A DNA stretch of 5,464 nt from Sulfurovum sp. (GTDB lineage: Bacteria > Campylobacterota > Campylobacteria > Campylobacterales > Sulfurovaceae). The position numbers were made by a program, and so were the translations under genes. The DNA lies in contig DYMW01000022.1 in NCBI GenBank assembly GCA_020721385.1, forward strand, positions 1-5,464. Direction: 5' to 3'. The notes below the pieces were generated by a model. It did not search any database. It was not told the origin of the DNA and saw only the letters and a program-made list of their open reading frames with translations. Positions 5,440-5,464 of this stretch are shown here, piece by piece. Position 1 is the stretch's first letter; each line of letters opens with the position of its first letter.

Positions 5440-5464
5440 AAATTTATTATTTTGAAAGCTTATT

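Overview
The window looks like a fragment of a low-GC Campylobacterota genome (Sulfurimonas, Sulfurospirillum or Arcobacter-like). This is inferred from the AT-rich codon use, the LpxK sequence style and the tight head-to-tail packing. No rRNA or other marker gene is present, so the genus is left open. Everything that looks coding lies on the minus strand, so transcription runs from high to low coordinates. No tRNA, CRISPR or insertion sequence was seen.

Block 1 (5323 down to about 2414) has three overlapping genes. The first encodes a DegT/DnrJ/EryC1/StrS-fold protein. The second is lpxK (lipid A 4'-kinase), and the third is argB (N-acetylglutamate kinase). A good -10 element (TATAAT, 5356-5361) lies upstream, with three exact copies of the 10-mer TTTAACATAA (minus strand) around and upstream of where the -35 should be. 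The DegT-type protein keeps the family frame but has leucine where the PLP-binding lysine is expected.

A 96-base gap (2318-2413) holds a weak promoter candidate and a near-perfect 12/13-base direct repeat.

Block 2 (2317 down to 60) is a tightly coupled three-gene cassette. It encodes a 501-residue membrane protein made of two DUF1538 repeats in exact 256-residue register, a 116-residue PII-like protein whose start overlaps the transporter stop (ATGA), and a 130-residue stand-alone CBS-pair protein. The most economical reading is an ion transporter with its own PII-like gate and an adenine-nucleotide sensor. The transporter assignment rests on my recollection that the two-gene DUF1538 pair UmpA/UmpB of Halomonas was reported as a Na+(K+)/H+ antiporter. 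The PII-like protein lacks the tyrosine of the T-loop and the basic residues that hold ATP in GlnB, so its ligand is probably not the classical one. This cassette is the part most worth following up.

The last 59 bases (1-59) hold an AT-rich inverted repeat and an open minus frame that runs off the edge. That frame could be the start of another gene.
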